61,217 bases of DNA from NCBI GenBank assembly GCA_903881085.1, contig CAIRSA010000456.1, positions 1 to 61,217 of the forward strand. The letters run 5' to 3'. The translations under genes and the position numbers were made by a program. Under the pieces are notes generated by a model. It was not told the origin of the DNA, searched no databases, and worked only from the letters and a program-made list of their open reading frames with translations. This DNA comes from an uncultured Acidobacteriia bacterium. Lineage in GTDB: Bacteria > Acidobacteriota > Terriglobia > Bryobacterales > Bryobacteraceae. Below are positions 44,071-53,645 of this stretch, piece by piece. The number at the start of each line of letters is the position of its first letter. The stretch's first letter is position 1.

Positions 44071-47000
44071 TTATTTCTCCAGGAATAATTTGCTGGTCGC
44101 TACGTAGTGCACCATGTCGCGCATGCGATAACCGTTCGCACGCAGCTTCAAGCCCTCTTGCTTCAATTGATTCTGTTCGTAAAAAGTGAGCGTGCGTCCG
44201 TTGGCGTAGGTGGCCATATGCTTCATCACACTGAAGGCAACCTGATCGATGCGGTCGACGCTCAAATACTTCTTGAAATCGTTGATACCAGCCACTTCCG
44301 TGTTATCAGGCAGCTTCGAGCGCGCATCGGCGGCTTCTTTCTTCAACCGTCCGCCGGCATCGAACTCCTCAAACGCCACGCCCCACGGATCGATCTTCGT
44401 ATGGCACTGCTGGCAACCTGGCTGATTGCGATGCTGTTCAATGCGCTGCCGCAGCGTCAGCTTCGCCTCCGGATCTTCCTTCAGTGCTGGAACATTCGGC
44501 GGAGGATCGGCTGGCGGCTCAGAGATGATTCGCCGTGCCAGCCAAGCGCCGCGCTTCACCGGATTCGATTCGCGCCCATCGGAAAGTCCCGCCATGATCG
44601 CCGCCGTAGTCATCACGCCACCCAGTTCGCGATGCCCGTGAATGATTGGCAGGAACTGGAAGCCGCTCTCCGTCTTGTCGCCCAGGCCGTAGTAGGTGGC
44701 TACGGTTTCATTAGCCATGATGAAATCGGAATCTATCAGCGTCTTCACCGGCAGATTCTTGCGGATCATGTATTGCAACAACTGAATCGGCTCCTGCCGC
44801 AACTGCGTGCGCGTCTCGCGTTTCAAATCCGGGTAGCGCTTGCGGTCCGGCTCCAACACACTGAACTTATCCAAGCTCAACCACTGGGCCACGAACTCGC
44901 GCGTAAACTGTTCGAACTTCGGACTGTCGATCATGCGGTTCACTTCCGCATCCAACTGCCCGCGTAGAGATCCCTTCGCCGCCAGCGCCAGTGTAGTGCG
45001 ATCCGGTGGAGAGTTCCACAGGAAGTAGGAAAGCTTCGATGCCAGTTCGTAACTCTCGATCGGTTCCGGCTCCGGAGTCTTGCTGTTCTCAATGATGAAC
45101 AGGAATTGCGGCGAGGTCAGTACCACTTGCAATGCATCCTTCACGCTATCTTGAAATGCGCGGCCGGATGCAGCCGACTTCGTGAACACCGTCATTAGCG
45201 ATGCTTCTTCCACCGGCGTGATCGGCCGGCGGTAAGCGCGCGTCGCGAAGGAGCGCAGGATCTCGCGCGCGTAAGCCTGCGGATTGGTCTTTTGCGCCGA
45301 CTCAATGAAGATGTTCTTATGCGTCTGCGGCGGCCACTGATCGTAGAACGGGCCTTCAAACTCCACCGAGCGGATCATCAATCGCGGCATGTCGCGGCCA
45401 TCGGTATACTCGCTGCGCACGCCGATTTCGCGCACACCCGCCAGATAGTTGACGTTATCCTTCTCTACGTCCGTGTTCGGGAAGTTATGCATCGCGCCTT
45501 CGAACACAAACTTCGAAAGCTTTGTGCTGCTCACCGTCTGAGCAGGACCGGCCGGCACCAACGAACTACCGCAATCGCGACGGATGCCCAAGTGCACGCC
45601 AACTTTCGGTGACCGCTTTTCAAAGGCGAGAAACTTCTTCGCCAGTTCGTGATCGGCAGCCAGCGGCGTGAACACCACTTTGTCCATATCCGTTAAGCCA
45701 GTGTGCCGCACATCCATCTTCAGTGGGCCCGCATCCAGGCGCACGGTCAAGAACGCCGGCTGCTTCAGCGATCCGGTGAACTCACGGCCAGCCAGTGCCA
45801 GCGTCAGATCCTGGGTCCTCTCGGCCGGCGGTGCAACGACGAACTGCTTGCCAGGTTGCACCAGCGCCTGCACTTCCGCCTCATTCAGGGCACGCTTGTA
45901 AAGGCGAACCTCGTCGATCTCGCCGCGGAACTGCTGGGCATCCGGGATACGGCCAAGATACAGGCCCGATTTCAAATTGTCCAAGTTCGCATTGCCGATC
46001 TCGCCCTTGGCAACCGCGTAGCCATTCACATAAAGCCGCGATTCATTCTTGCTGCCGCGCTTCACTACCGCCACCACGTGCTGCCAGGCATTGGCGCGAA
46101 TCACACCGTTCTGCGAGGAGATGACGCCGTTCGATTGGTTGTCCGGCCCGGCAGTTTCCAGCCGCAGCATGCCGCGATTGTCCGGCATCTCCAAGTACCA
46201 ACCCTGCACGCCGCGTGCTGCCGCTGCGATGATGCCTGCACGCCTAGCCTGCGTAGGATGAATCCACGCCGATACTGTGAAATCGCCCGCGCCAACATTG
46301 ATGGCCTCTCCACGCGGGATCACGATAGAATCGCCGTCACCGTTTAACGATGCGGCTTTACCGAACGGAGAATCCACGAACTTCGTCTTGCCTTCCAGCT
46401 TGCCTGTGCCTGCGCTGCCTTCCAACTTCCACTCCGCGGCGAGACCTTCATTGAGCCGCGATGCATCGGGCGCAACCGGATCCTTGCTCTTCGTAGCCGC
46501 GTGCACATCCACCTGATAGACGCCTGCCTTCTTGATGGCTACCGTCTGGCCCCGCTCGGCCTCGCGTGCAACGATTGCTTCAGCTGCTTCAGCCGGCTGG
46601 GGCTTCACGCCCGCATCGAGCAGCAGGCCATCGCTATATTTGGCAGCCATCACCGTTACGCGAAAACGCCCATGATCGGGCAGTTCGCGCAACGAGATTT
46701 TGAAATTCGCTTTCGGCCCATACGTGCCATCCAACCCGAACAGTTCATCGCTCGGAATCGCCGGCCGCAGCACCAATCCCTGCGGAACCGTGCCGTACGC
46801 CGAACCCTTCGGATATCCGTTGCTTCCGCGCATACAGGCAAACACCGCGTGATAGATGCTGTCGTATTCGCGCCATCCGCGCACCGTATCGTTCCCCTGA
46901 TAGCCTTCGATGTAGCGGAACTTTGTCTGCATCTTCACCGGCTCAAACGGGAACGGCTTGGAGATCGCAGGCTGCGTCACAATGAAGTCTTTGTTATCGA

Positions 47001-47724
47001 GCAGCAGATTGCCTGCACCAAGAATCAGCTTCTCAGGAAACGGAGCTGGATTGATCGACGTGCCCAGTTCCATCTTCACAGTCTGTACCGCCGGCTTCGA
47101 CTTCGGATCCACAACCGCCCGGTTCAATGCCTTCTCGGCAATTTCCAGATAGGCTTCAAACAGTAGCGGCGAAAGCTGAAGCGTCTCCTGATTGTTCACG
47201 AAGCCATCTTTGGAAATCGCATCGGGCGGCAATGCATCAGAAAGATCGTCTTCCAACTGCAGCAGGTCGCGCAGTGTATTTCGATACTGCGCCACGGTCA
47301 AGCGGCGCACAACGCCGTTCTTCGGGGTAGGACGCAAACGGGCGACTTCGAGCGCCTCGCTGATCCACGACACGATCTGTTGCCGCGCTGCGCTGGTTGG
47401 CTGCGGCTGCCCCTTTGGCGGCATGCTGCCCGATCGAACACGGTTGCGAATCCCTTCCCACAATTTGATGTGGCGGTCGCTCAACGCGGCATCGAGCTGA
47501 TCCACGCGCACGCCGGCAATCGACGTCTCCTCGTTGTGGCAGCGCATGCAGTTCTGTTTCAGAAACGGCTTCACCTGTTGTTCGAACACCACGGCGTTCA
47601 CCGCTGCCGGAGCCGGCGCGGCGTGCGCCACGGGTGTACGGGCGTTCCAAACTGCTGCTAAAACGATTACTGAAACGATGGCACAGATGAACTGCAATTG
47701 AAGTCGAAACTTGCCGATGGTCAT
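44071..47724 (-). CDS. exported cytochrome c-like protein with DUF1587/1595/1592/1588/1585 and LamG domains
   Basis: 1217 residues. Signal segment (FICAIVSVIVLAAVW), a c-type heme motif CMRCH (C59-H63), DUF1587 (about 135-240), a LamG/concanavalin-like domain inserted at about 440-620, then DUF1595 (from about 820), DUF1592 (from about 890; YELASKLSYFLWNSPPD), DUF1588 (from about 1025; GVMTTAAIMAGLSDGRESNPVKR) and DUF1585 at the C-terminus. A second CxxCH (CQQCH) lies near residue 1109. Such proteins are typical of Planctomycetes and Acidobacteria. I use ATG 47724; GTG 47751 is a possible earlier start. Followed by DUF1552. Confidence 0.9.
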   Translation of the reverse strand: MTIGKFRLQLQFICAIVSVIVLAAVWNARTPVAHAAPAPAAVNAVVFEQQVKPFLKQNCMRCHNEETSIAGVRVDQLDAALSDRHIKLWEGIRNRVRSGSMPPKGQPQPTSAARQQIVSWISEALEVARLRPTPKNGVVRRLTVAQYRNTLRDLLQLEDDLSDALPPDAISKDGFVNNQETLQLSPLLFEAYLEIAEKALNRAVVDPKSKPAVQTVKMELGTSINPAPFPEKLILGAGNLLLDNKDFIVTQPAISKPFPFEPVKMQTKFRYIEGYQGNDTVRGWREYDSIYHAVFACMRGSNGYPKGSAYGTVPQGLVLRPAIPSDELFGLDGTYGPKANFKISLRELPDHGRFRVTVMAAKYSDGLLLDAGVKPQPAEAAEAIVAREAERGQTVAIKKAGVYQVDVHAATKSKDPVAPDASRLNEGLAAEWKLEGSAGTGKLEGKTKFVDSPFGKAASLNGDGDSIVIPRGEAINVGAGDFTVSAWIHPTQARRAGIIAAAARGVQGWYLEMPDNRGMLRLETAGPDNQSNGVISSQNGVIRANAWQHVVAVVKRGSKNESRLYVNGYAVAKGEIGNANLDNLKSGLYLGRIPDAQQFRGEIDEVRLYKRALNEAEVQALVQPGKQFVVAPPAERTQDLTLALAGREFTGSLKQPAFLTVRLDAGPLKMDVRHTGLTDMDKVVFTPLAADHELAKKFLAFEKRSPKVGVHLGIRRDCGSSLVPAGPAQTVSSTKLSKFVFEGAMHNFPNTDVEKDNVNYLAGVREIGVRSEYTDGRDMPRLMIRSVEFEGPFYDQWPPQTHKNIFIESAQKTNPQAYAREILRSFATRAYRRPITPVEEASLMTVFTKSAASGRAFQDSVKDALQVVLTSPQFLFIIENSKTPEPEPIESYELASKLSYFLWNSPPDRTTLALAAKGSLRGQLDAEVNRMIDSPKFEQFTREFVAQWLSLDKFSVLEPDRKRYPDLKRETRTQLRQEPIQLLQYMIRKNLPVKTLIDSDFIMANETVATYYGLGDKTESGFQFLPIIHGHRELGGVMTTAAIMAGLSDGRESNPVKRGAWLARRIISEPPADPPPNVPALKEDPEAKLTLRQRIEQHRNQPGCQQCHTKIDPWGVAFEEFDAGGRLKKEAADARSKLPDNTEVAGINDFKKYLSVDRIDQVAFSVMKHMATYANGRTLTFYEQNQLKQEGLKLRANGYRMRDMVHYVATSKLFLEK

Positions 47725-47911
47725 AGATTTTGAATGCTGTGGTACCGCCACCGGCCGTCCCCCGGATTGGATACTTTTGCAGTGCCCATCATATCACCAA
47801 CCTGCTTTCATCTGCCTGTAACAATGAGAACACGCTTTTACAGCTAAACTGTATGCTTGTGCAGATGACTGTTCAACGGAAAGGATCCGCTACAATTTGT
47901 CGACATCCGCT

Positions 47912-49096
47912 ATGAAACCAGGCACTGGATCCCTCAGGTCGCGCATGCTCCGCAAGGCGCACGACGCGATGTTTAATCAAGTTCATTCCAGCACGCTGAT
48001 CTACAACACGTGCTGGGAGGATCCGCGGCTCGATCGCCTGATGCTTGATCTGCGCCAGGACAGCCGCGTAGTCATGATCACCAGCGCGGGCTGCAATGCT
48101 CTGGATTATCTGCTCGACGATCCAGCGGAAATTCACGCCATTGACGTGAACCCACGCCAGAATGCACTGCTTGAGCTCAAACTCGCGCTCTTCGATCATG
48201 GCGACCACGCCGAGTTGTTCCGAGTCTTCGGTCAAGGAGTTCATCCCGACTTTCGGAGCCTGCTAGAAAAGCTTGCACCCAAGATGCAGCCCTATGTGAA
48301 GAAGTATTGGGAAAAGAAGGGGGACTACTTCAAGCCAAACCGGCTGAGTCCCTCGTTCTACTACCGCGGGGCTTCCGGCCGCGTTGCCTGGGTTTTGATG
48401 CAGAGCCTGGTTAAGCGCAACCCACTGGTGCGCGAATGCACGGCACGTCTGGTGGAGGCACACTCGCTGGAGGAACAGGTCCGGCTTTATACAAGCATCG
48501 AATCGTCCGTTTGGAACGACTTCAACTCATGGCTGGTCGGCCAGCCAATCACCATGGCCATGCTGGGCGTGCCGCGGCCTCAGATCCGCCTCATCGAAGA
48601 GAACTTCGCCGGCGGCATTGAAGGTTTCATCCGGGCCAAACTGGAATACGTACTCACCAAACTGCCAATGCTGGACAACTACTTTTGGCGCGTCTACATC
48701 ACCGGCCACTATACGCCCGAATGCTGTCCCAATTACTTGCGGGCCGAAAATTTCCCTGTGCTGTGCGAGCGCGCTCCCAGAATCACCACTCACTGCACAA
48801 CCGTCGCAAAATTCCTTACACATAACCCTGGCGTGTATTCGCATTACGTGCTGCTCGATCACCAGGACTGGCTCGCGGCGCACGATCTCGACGGCCTGCG
48901 CGAAGAGTGGGATCTAATTCTTCAGAACAGCCGCCCGGGCACTCGTATTCTGATGCGATCCGCAAGCCCGGAGATCGACTTCATTCCTCTTCCGATTCGC
49001 GAACGGCTCAAGTTCTTTCCAGACACGGCCAACCGCCTTCATCAGCAGGACCGTGTTGGAACCTACGGCTCCACTCTGTTAGCGGAGGTACTGTGA
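47912..49096 (+). CDS. btaA: S-adenosylmethionine:diacylglycerol 3-amino-3-carboxypropyl transferase (BtaA, DUF3419)
   Basis: 394 residues (from ATG 47912; TTG 47897 with an AAGGA site would add five). DUF3419 signatures: STLIYNTCWEDPRLDRLMLDL, VVMITSAGCNALDYLL and IHAIDVNPRQNALLELKLA (SAM site), plus HYTPECCPNYLRAENF. BtaA moves the aminocarboxypropyl group of SAM to diacylglycerol to make diacylglycerylhomoserine, the first step of betaine-lipid (DGTS) synthesis. The gene is followed by BtaB with a GTGA overlap, matching the two-gene pathway known from Rhodobacter. Membrane-associated. Confidence 0.88.
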   Translation: MKPGTGSLRSRMLRKAHDAMFNQVHSSTLIYNTCWEDPRLDRLMLDLRQDSRVVMITSAGCNALDYLLDDPAEIHAIDVNPRQNALLELKLALFDHGDHAELFRVFGQGVHPDFRSLLEKLAPKMQPYVKKYWEKKGDYFKPNRLSPSFYYRGASGRVAWVLMQSLVKRNPLVRECTARLVEAHSLEEQVRLYTSIESSVWNDFNSWLVGQPITMAMLGVPRPQIRLIEENFAGGIEGFIRAKLEYVLTKLPMLDNYFWRVYITGHYTPECCPNYLRAENFPVLCERAPRITTHCTTVAKFLTHNPGVYSHYVLLDHQDWLAAHDLDGLREEWDLILQNSRPGTRILMRSASPEIDFIPLPIRERLKFFPDTANRLHQQDRVGTYGSTLLAEVL

Positions 49097-49719
49097 GCGG
49101 CCAGCCTGCAGTTTCCAGCCTGCAAGGCTACTATCAACTGCATGCGCATATCTACGATGCAACTCGCTGGACGTTTCTGTTCGGCAGAGCCGGTCTGATC
49201 CGTGTTGCGGCAAAGCGCCTGAAACCGCGCCGCATTCTGGAAATCGGCTGCGGCACAGGCAAGAATCTTACCCATCTGGCGCGTGCGTTTCCCGAGGCCC
49301 AAATCGTAGGACTCGATCTTTCCGCCGACATGATTGCCAAAGCGCGCAAGAAGATCGAAGCCTTCGGCCCGCGCGTTACATTGCTTGAGCGCGCCTACGA
49401 CGCTCCCATCTCGGCCGGCGAGCCGTTTGACCTGATCGTGTTTTCCTACTGCCTGACGATGATCAACCCGGGCTACGACCAGGTCTTGAAGGTCTGCCAA
49501 CGCGATCTCGCCCCGAAGGGCTCCATCGCGGTAGTCGATTTTCACGACTCGCCCATCGGCTTGTTCCGCCGCTGGATGGGAGTGAACCACGTGCGCATGG
49601 AAGGCCAGGTATTGGCCGCGCTGCAAGCCTCCGGTCTCAAGCTCGACCCTTGCGTAGTCCGCTCCGCATATGGTGGCGTTTGGCGCTGGCTTACCTGTTT
49701 CGCTTCGCGGACGAGTTAG
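49093..49719 (+). CDS. btaB: class I SAM-dependent methyltransferase, BtaB-like
   Basis: 208 residues. Rossmann methyltransferase motif I ILEIGCGTGKNL (about 38-49), motif post-I IVGLDLSADMI, and FSYCLTMINPG. Start GTG 49093 is fixed by GGAGGT seven bases upstream and by the GTGA overlap with btaA. In the betaine-lipid pathway BtaB methylates the amino group three times to give DGTS. The sequence alone shows only a small methyltransferase; the BtaB role rests on coupling to btaA and on size. Confidence 0.85.
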   Translation: MSGQPAVSSLQGYYQLHAHIYDATRWTFLFGRAGLIRVAAKRLKPRRILEIGCGTGKNLTHLARAFPEAQIVGLDLSADMIAKARKKIEAFGPRVTLLERAYDAPISAGEPFDLIVFSYCLTMINPGYDQVLKVCQRDLAPKGSIAVVDFHDSPIGLFRRWMGVNHVRMEGQVLAALQASGLKLDPCVVRSAYGGVWRWLTCFASRTS

Positions 49720-49791
49720 CAGCTACTATGGGCCACAAGAAAATAACATCCCATTGATTGGGCTGGCACTCCTGCCTGGCGTGCTCAAAAA

Positions 49792-49815
49792 CGCGTCCCG
49801 ATGAGTCGGGACGCG
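49792..49815 (+). terminator. perfect 10-bp hairpin downstream of btaB
   Basis: CGCGTCCCGA-TGAG-TCGGGACGCG, perfect stem, 72 bases after the btaB stop. No T-run follows. REP-like or 3'-end hairpin; the MITE-like element starts 15 bases later. Confidence 0.55.
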
Positions 49816-49829
49816 GCACCGTGAGACTA

Positions 49830-49956
49830 CAATGTCGCTTACATTGCGTTTATGAGGCGAGCTTCCGATTTGGTGAGCGATTCATTGGGGCATTGCGGTG
49901 GAGGGCAATTGGGGTCCCAAATGCGACGCGTAGTTCTGGTCAAGGTAAGTGACATT
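49830..49956 (+). mobile_element. MITE-like element, copy A (internal deletion)
   Basis: 127 bp with terminal inverted repeats CAATGTCGCTTACATT (left) and AGGTAAGTGACATT (right). It shares almost the whole left half of copy B at 61041-61216 (GAGCTTCCGATTTGGTGAGC and following), but the inner hairpin is missing: GGGGTC joins CCAAATGCG directly. No transposase is encoded. It lies in the 290-bp gap between btaB and the second TonB receptor gene, which holds no gene. Confidence 0.7.
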
Positions 49957-49980
49957 AGAGTGAGACGCTGCGCCACTCCG

Positions 49981-50002
49981 GGTGTCAGAGAACTCTGGCA
50001 CC
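49981..50002 (-). terminator. hairpin at the 3' end of the second TonB receptor gene
   Basis: GGTGTCAGAG-AA-CTCTGGCACC forms a 10-bp stem with one G-T pair, nine bases beyond the stop codon of the leftward receptor gene. Terminator- or REP-like. Confidence 0.5.
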
Positions 50003-50011
50003 GAATTCCGG

Positions 50012-53000
50012 CTAGAAGTAAAACTTCAGCGCTACTTGAATTTGCCGCGACGTTCGCTGGAACGTGGCCGGCGATCCGGCGCTGCTGATCACACCCGCGC
50101 CGTTGCTGCCTATGTTCGCGTTCGGATTGTTGAATTGCGGCGTATTGGTGAGGTTGAACGCCTCGGCGCGGAGTTGGAATCTCCAGTTCCGTTCCGCACG
50201 TACCATGAAGTTCTTCATCGCCGACAGATCCAGTTGCTTCGTACCGGGGCCGTACAGAATGTCGCGTCCGGAGTTACCGAACTTATACGGCGCAGGCGTC
50301 GAGAAAGCTGTGATGTCGAACCAGCGTTGGATGGTGGGATTGTCGAGCACGCCAGAGCCAATGCGATCAGGCCGCTGGGTACCGCTGGCATTCAGCGTAT
50401 TGATGGATGAGGTAGGCGTAAAGGCGGTGCCGGTATAGAAGTTCGCCAGACCGTTCAACTGCCATCCGCCCAACCAGCGGTTCTTCTGCAGGAAGGGCAA
50501 GGAATAGGTCCACGAAAGAACTAACCGCTGGCGCAGGTCGGCCACGCCGCTGCCACGTTCGGCACGCAAGTTATTGCGGTCCTGCGGCACGCTCTGGAAG
50601 TCTCCGTTGTCGATGGCGTGTGCGTAAGTGTAACTCATCAGGAAGTTCAGCCCTTTGCTCAGCCGTTTCGATGCAGTGGCCTGCAACGAGTGATAGATCG
50701 ATGATCCTTCCGCCTGGAAAATCGCCACGGAGCCGAATAAGGGATAAGGCCGCCGAGGCGGAATCGCGCCCGGACCAGGAGTGGGCTGATTGATGTCCGG
50801 AGTGACAAACAGATGCTTGCCGGTCGTCCCCACATAGGAGACTGTCAGGATCGTGCCTTTAGGAAGGCTTTGCTGAATGCCGGTGTTCCATTGCATAGCC
50901 GACGGGGTTTTGAAGTTCGGATCGATGCCCAATAAATTCGCGCCAGCTGTTGAAAGAGTAGCGGTGGCTGGACGCTCCAGTGCAGTGGCGATTGGCCGGG
51001 AGCCGAGGAAGTCGGCCTGATTATTCGTAAAGGCAAAGGATCCGACGAAGGGCGGATTCGCCCCGCCGAGATTCTGTCCTGAGATCTGATCGGCCGAATA
51101 AAACAGTCCCCAACCGGCGCGAATGACAGTGTTCGAAGCTACTTTGTACGAGAGTCCAAAGCGTGGGCCAATGTTCAACTTATTGGTGTGCGTGCCGCTG
51201 CTGTATGGAATCTCCGGACTGCCGACCGCAAAGACGTTTCCAAGATCTCTGCGGAAGTTCGTTAGCCGGTTGGCCACTTCAGACCATGGATACCCAAGAT
51301 ACAAGTCATAGCGAAGGCCGTAATTCAAAGTCAGGGACGAGGTCAGCTTCCAGGTATCCTGCGCATATCCGCTCACCTCAGTGCGGCGGTACCCGCGCAT
51401 GGCGTCGGCAAAGTCGATATTGCCGGATTGCGGCACACCCAACAGCAGATCCGCCAAGCTGATACCAGTGCCAGAGGGGGACGACGGCAGCGTCGTGAAG
51501 GTTGGCCCAAAGTTCAGCACCCCGTGTGTAGCCGTGTACTGAAACAGGTTATAGTGACGCCTGGTCATTTCGCCGCCGAGTTTATATGTGTGGCGGCCCT
51601 TGATCAGGGTGTAGTTATCGTTCACCTGGTAGTTCTCACTCACGATGATGGCAGGCGCATTGGCCGGGTCTCCCAACCCCTGATAGCCACTGAGCGCGAT
51701 TTGGGTAAGTCCGCTCTGCGTGGGGTCATTTCCGGAATTCACGCCTTTAATACCGACCTGATCGGACGCATTGACGCCCCAATTGGGTTGCCGCGACTCA
51801 ATGCGCAGCCGCGTTACGCCGGCACGAAATTCGTTGACCTGGTTGGCCGTAATGGTTCGGGTGTAGCTGCCGACAAACTGCTGCATGGGGTAGCGCGAAA
51901 GCGTAGGCGCATTTGTTCCGCCCACCGCGATTCCCGGCAACTGTCCGGGCACATTCTGGTCCGATCCATGGTGCGAATAACGGAAGAAGAGCTGATCGGT
52001 CGCGCTGAGCCGAGGATCGATCTTTACATCCCAAGCGTTGCTGCCCAGGCTCTGCGAAGGGTTAAGGAGGAAGTTACCAGTTTGGCCAGGTCCGTTCGGG
52101 TCGGGATAAAGATCGATCACCGCCTTGCCAACTTTGTCGAACCGGCTGAGCGGAATCACATTTCCCGGGAACTGGATGCGGCTATAGGAATTACCGGAAG
52201 CAACCGTCGTCAACGGATCGTAGATCTTGTTTTTCGCGGCGGAAAAATCTCCGCTCTTGAATGCCACGAGTGGCACCGAGGAGGTGTAAGTCAAAGCCTG
52301 CCGCCGCTGCTGTCCCTCGTAAGAAAAGAAGAAGAAGGTATGGTTGCGCTTGATTGGGCCGCCCAGAGTACCGCCGAATTGATTCATGCGGAACGGAGGA
52401 GTGGTGGAACCGGTGGCGAAGTAGTTCTTGGCGTCAAGAGCCGAATTGCGCAGATATTCAAACAGGTTGCCGTGGACATCGTTCGAGCCGGTCTTGTAGT
52501 AGACGTTGATCGCCCCGCCACCGCCGCGGCCGAACTCCGCATTCGTCGAACTGGTTTGCACGCCGAACTCCATGATGGCGTCCACCGGGGGATACATCAT
52601 GATGCCGCGGCCATTGTGGTTTTCAGAGTTATCGAGCCCGTCAACCAGGAAGCGATTGGAGCGGAAGGACAGGCCATTGACGGCGTTCTGCGTATCGCCT
52701 CGCACAGAGGTCAGCGCGACAGACGTGGCCTGCGTATTGGCTGGCACCACGCCTGGAACGATGCTGAAGAGTTGGTTGACGTTGCGGGTGTTCATTGGCA
52801 AACTTTGAATGGTCTGCTCATCTTGCACCTGGCTTACGGTAGCGGTTTCCGTTTGCAACTGAACACCGGAGACCGTTACAGTGACCTGATCGCTGGCCGC
52901 GCCCAACTGCAAAACCATGTCGATGACTGCGCGATCATTCAAACTGAGCGTCAATTCCGTAGCGGAGTGCTTGAAGCCGGTGACTAGCGCAGTGACGGTG

Positions 53001-53236
53001 TAGATGCCGGGGCGCAAAGGCGGCGAGACGTACTGGCCGGTTTCATTGGTGGTGGCGGTAGTTGCGATCCCAGTCGCCTTGTTCAGAATCGACAGGGGAG
53101 CGTTTGCGATAACAGCTCCGCTGGAATCGCGCAAGGTTCCGGTGATCGTGCCAGTGTCTACCTGGGCAAGTACCGGCAACACGGCAAGACATGAGAAAGC
53201 GAAACGCAGTGCAACTGAGCGTAATCCTGAGAGCAT
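50012..53236 (-). CDS. Oar-type TonB-dependent receptor with carboxypeptidase-regulatory-like domain
   Basis: 1074 residues. Signal peptide MLSGLRSVALRFAFSCLAVLPVLAQ, regulatory-like beta-sandwich (TGTITGTLRDSSGAVIANAP, about 28-115), plug-like segment (SLPMNTRNVNQLFSIVPGVV, FLVDGLDNSENHNGRG, EFGRGGGGAINVYYKTGSN), and a long barrel ending in LKFYF with a terminal aromatic. The start is well fixed by GGAGGT. It lacks neighbours that would reveal a substrate and is distinct from the receptor at 790-4401 in detail but of the same type. Confidence 0.9.
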   Translation of the reverse strand: MLSGLRSVALRFAFSCLAVLPVLAQVDTGTITGTLRDSSGAVIANAPLSILNKATGIATTATTNETGQYVSPPLRPGIYTVTALVTGFKHSATELTLSLNDRAVIDMVLQLGAASDQVTVTVSGVQLQTETATVSQVQDEQTIQSLPMNTRNVNQLFSIVPGVVPANTQATSVALTSVRGDTQNAVNGLSFRSNRFLVDGLDNSENHNGRGIMMYPPVDAIMEFGVQTSSTNAEFGRGGGGAINVYYKTGSNDVHGNLFEYLRNSALDAKNYFATGSTTPPFRMNQFGGTLGGPIKRNHTFFFFSYEGQQRRQALTYTSSVPLVAFKSGDFSAAKNKIYDPLTTVASGNSYSRIQFPGNVIPLSRFDKVGKAVIDLYPDPNGPGQTGNFLLNPSQSLGSNAWDVKIDPRLSATDQLFFRYSHHGSDQNVPGQLPGIAVGGTNAPTLSRYPMQQFVGSYTRTITANQVNEFRAGVTRLRIESRQPNWGVNASDQVGIKGVNSGNDPTQSGLTQIALSGYQGLGDPANAPAIIVSENYQVNDNYTLIKGRHTYKLGGEMTRRHYNLFQYTATHGVLNFGPTFTTLPSSPSGTGISLADLLLGVPQSGNIDFADAMRGYRRTEVSGYAQDTWKLTSSLTLNYGLRYDLYLGYPWSEVANRLTNFRRDLGNVFAVGSPEIPYSSGTHTNKLNIGPRFGLSYKVASNTVIRAGWGLFYSADQISGQNLGGANPPFVGSFAFTNNQADFLGSRPIATALERPATATLSTAGANLLGIDPNFKTPSAMQWNTGIQQSLPKGTILTVSYVGTTGKHLFVTPDINQPTPGPGAIPPRRPYPLFGSVAIFQAEGSSIYHSLQATASKRLSKGLNFLMSYTYAHAIDNGDFQSVPQDRNNLRAERGSGVADLRQRLVLSWTYSLPFLQKNRWLGGWQLNGLANFYTGTAFTPTSSINTLNASGTQRPDRIGSGVLDNPTIQRWFDITAFSTPAPYKFGNSGRDILYGPGTKQLDLSAMKNFMVRAERNWRFQLRAEAFNLTNTPQFNNPNANIGSNGAGVISSAGSPATFQRTSRQIQVALKFYF

Positions 53237-53645
53237 ACATTGACCTCCAAAGCGAATGTTCTAATCAAGGGTATGCCGTTACGAGCTTTTCCGATAGCCC
53301 CAAGCCGGAATGGCTTTTGTCTAAAACGGAAACCGTCGCGTTGTAGGGGCGCGCACCGTTTACCGCAACGGCATTCCGTTTTCGCCGGTCAAGGGACCCG
53401 ATAGCGCCAACACATGCGTGGGAACCCAGAGGCCCAATGTTATCGGAACGCGCATGGTGATTGGTGGTGTTGCGTGCTGGTTTTCCCCGCGCAATATGCA
53501 TACGGAAATGCCGGCCGCACCATGCTGCGAGGCGACGGTCTAAAGCATGTGGACTTCGGCGTAGAGCGCAGATTCTACACCTAAGGAGCGGTATTGGCTG
53601 CAGTTTGGTGCAGGTGGCGCTGAAGTTCTATTTCTGAGTTGACCG
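53237..53645. other. intergenic region upstream of the TonB receptor gene
   Basis: About 410 bases between the receptor start and a hypothetical gene. No convincing frame, hairpin family or repeat copy was recognised; presumably holds the leftward promoter. Confidence 0.35.

Noticed and set aside
49741..50011. tRNA or small RNA gene in the gap between btaB and the TonB receptor
   Set aside because: Stems are explained by the hairpin at 49792, the MITE copy and the receptor 3'-end hairpin; no cloverleaf or T-loop found.
51428..52987. Long open frame on the plus strand opposite the second TonB receptor
   Set aside because: Same reason: antisense shadow of a gene with clear receptor signatures.
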